DNA from: Pseudomonadota bacterium
Lineage (GTDB): Bacteria > Myxococcota_A > Polyangia > Haliangiales > Haliangiaceae
Reading direction: 5' to 3'
Length of the DNA stretch: 64,000 nt
Assembly: GCA_022360315.1 (NCBI GenBank)
Contig: JAKSDA010000601.1
Location: 1 to 64,000 of the forward strand
This document shows positions 62,893-64,000 of this stretch, in pieces (positions within the stretch are counted from its first letter, which is position 1; the number at the start of each line of letters is the position of its first letter). The notes below the pieces were generated by a model. It was not told the DNA's origin. It did not search any database and saw nothing but the letters and a program-made list of their open reading frames with translations. Made by a program: the position numbers and the translations under genes.

Positions 62893-64000
62893 ATGGACGG
62901 CGATCATGAGACGCGATCGAGTGGCGGGGACCGTGGTAGCAGCATCTTGCTCGCCAAGGCGCTCGACCTTGCAACCCAGGAAGCTGATGTGGCTCGGTGG
63001 AACCGAATTACTGTGCTCGCCGCAGGTATGTCCGAAAGTGAAGTAGACGCTCTGGACATAGCACTCCGTGGCTGGCCGGATGCGATCCGGGCGGCTCCGA
63101 AGAACTGGGGCGTACCTCTCCCACCGCTGACAGCGACTCCATTCTGTCCTCCTGCCCTTCGGATAGCTCGTCGCTTGGACATTCTGCACCAGCCACTGAG
63201 TGCGGACGACATCCGCACTCTCGTCACTTGCAAGTACGTCGAACGCCTCGCTTCAGTCAACCTGTTTGACAACGGTCTAACTTGTGAAGCGATCGAGATT
63301 CTCGTTTGCTCCGTGAATCTTAAAAACATGACCGAGCTGTCCATTGGCGGTGGGAATGTCTCCGACGATGGCGTCCAAATTCTCGCCGCTACGCGAAGTT
63401 TGCGTCCATTGAGCAGTCTCGCACTAGAATGCAACAAGCTTTCCAATAGGAGCCTGCAGTACCTCAGTGCGTCCCAAAACCTGGCATCGATTGCAACTCT
63501 CTCGTTACCCGACAATCAGGTGGGAGACCGAGGTCTGATTGCTCTCGCGACATCTCGACACCTCGGGCGTTTGACCGTACTGAATGTTTCCTACAATGAC
63601 ATCGGTGCGGACGGTCTGGCCGCACTCTGTGACTCGAAACCGTTGGGTGTGCTAAGAACTCTGAACCTTGCTCTCAACCACTGCCGAGACGAGGGCGTGT
63701 GGGCGATTGCGGCGTCGAAGCATCTGAACGGACTGGAGGAGCTCAATCTATCAGATAACAAGATAGGACCGGAGGGAGTGCGCGCGATTGCCACATCGCG
63801 ATCCTTCGAGCATCTATCAAGCCTTGCCTTGGCCTACAACGATCTAGGTGTGGAGGGCGCACGAGTGCTCGCGAGCGCATCGCCACTGACAGGGCTGCGA
63901 TCGCTGAACATGGCCGGCACCATGATCGGTCGGGAAGGAGCCATGGCGTTGGTGACTTCCGCATATATGAGCAACCTAAAAGAGCTCAATCTTCGAGACA
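62893..64000 (+). CDS. Leucine-rich-repeat protein, cut by the window end
   Basis: An open frame from ATG 62893 runs uninterrupted for 369 codons to the right edge. After a ~110-residue helical N-terminal part, about nine leucine-rich repeats of the ribonuclease-inhibitor type are seen, each ~28 residues with the pattern LxxLxLxxNxxxxxGxxxLA (for example LSSLALAYNDLGVEGARVLA, LEELNLSDNKIGPEGVRAIA). It begins 72 bases after the nuclease-tipped DUF4157 toxin gene and has the same lower-GC composition as the toxin tip. A role as immunity protein, binding the nuclease as RNase inhibitor binds RNase, is attractive but unproven. No strong ribosome binding site was found for the start. Confidence 0.75.
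   Translation, partial: MDGDHETRSSGGDRGSSILLAKALDLATQEADVARWNRITVLAAGMSESEVDALDIALRGWPDAIRAAPKNWGVPLPPLTATPFCPPALRIARRLDILHQPLSADDIRTLVTCKYVERLASVNLFDNGLTCEAIEILVCSVNLKNMTELSIGGGNVSDDGVQILAATRSLRPLSSLALECNKLSNRSLQYLSASQNLASIATLSLPDNQVGDRGLIALATSRHLGRLTVLNVSYNDIGADGLAALCDSKPLGVLRTLNLALNHCRDEGVWAIAASKHLNGLEELNLSDNKIGPEGVRAIATSRSFEHLSSLALAYNDLGVEGARVLASASPLTGLRSLNMAGTMIGREGAMALVTSAYMSNLKELNLRD

Overview
High-GC, densely packed bacterial chromosome segment from a Gram-negative, probably a myxobacterium-like Myxococcota member. The signs are three Hanks-type Ser/Thr kinases in 7 kb, a DUF4388-type response regulator, many lipoproteins and secreted proteins, an OmpA-like and a CpoB/YbgF-like protein, and very large DUF4157 proteins with exchangeable C-terminal toxin tips. 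The species cannot be fixed from the sequence alone. No tRNA, rRNA or CRISPR array was recognised.

Layout. 0-5 kb: first codons of a gene leaving the left edge, a large M16 zinc peptidase lipoprotein, a degenerate 42-bp tandem repeat array and an unknown protein. 5.2-7.9 kb: a polymorphic toxin overlapped by a small repeat protein that is probably its immunity partner, preceded by four phased CCATTACA sites. 8-15.6 kb: M14 peptidase, SNF- and AGCS-type sodium symporters, a lipoprotein. 16-25.4 kb: three receptor-type kinases, a small beta-barrel, an OmpA-like lipoprotein, and a LysM protein downstream of a CpoB-like TPR lipoprotein. 25.4-33.7 kb: a toxin island of a 1778-aa DUF4157/Hint polymorphic toxin, a probable immunity gene and a pentapeptide-repeat protein, bracketed by transposase remnants (IS630-like on the left, ISAzo13-like on the right).

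33.7-46 kb is mostly housekeeping: hemX-like/hemA/hemC on the minus strand, then thioredoxin, a sugar-type nucleotidyltransferase, lipoproteins, a response regulator, and pgk-tpiA-secG-dapF on the plus strand. 46-50.2 kb: an orphan Eco57I-class/DISARM-like adenine methyltransferase preceded by what looks like the last residues of a lost helicase. 50.3-58 kb: minus-strand envelope genes (three multi-membrane GT-C-like proteins and a coiled-coil membrane protein). 58.3 kb to the right edge: a second DUF4157 protein (1517 aa) ending in a likely nuclease plus a helix-turn-helix, followed by a leucine-rich-repeat gene cut by the window end.

The accessory theme is toxin delivery. There are three independent toxin loci, two of them DUF4157 proteins of the kind often found as cargo of extracellular contractile injection systems, each followed by a different kind of candidate immunity protein (HEAT-like, unassigned, LRR). 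No injection-system structural genes lie in the window, so delivery by such a machine is inference. The most novel-looking items are the nuclease-HTH/LRR locus, the Hint-linked unassigned toxin domain, the 42-bp array, and the recurring 10-bp-phased ATTACA sites.
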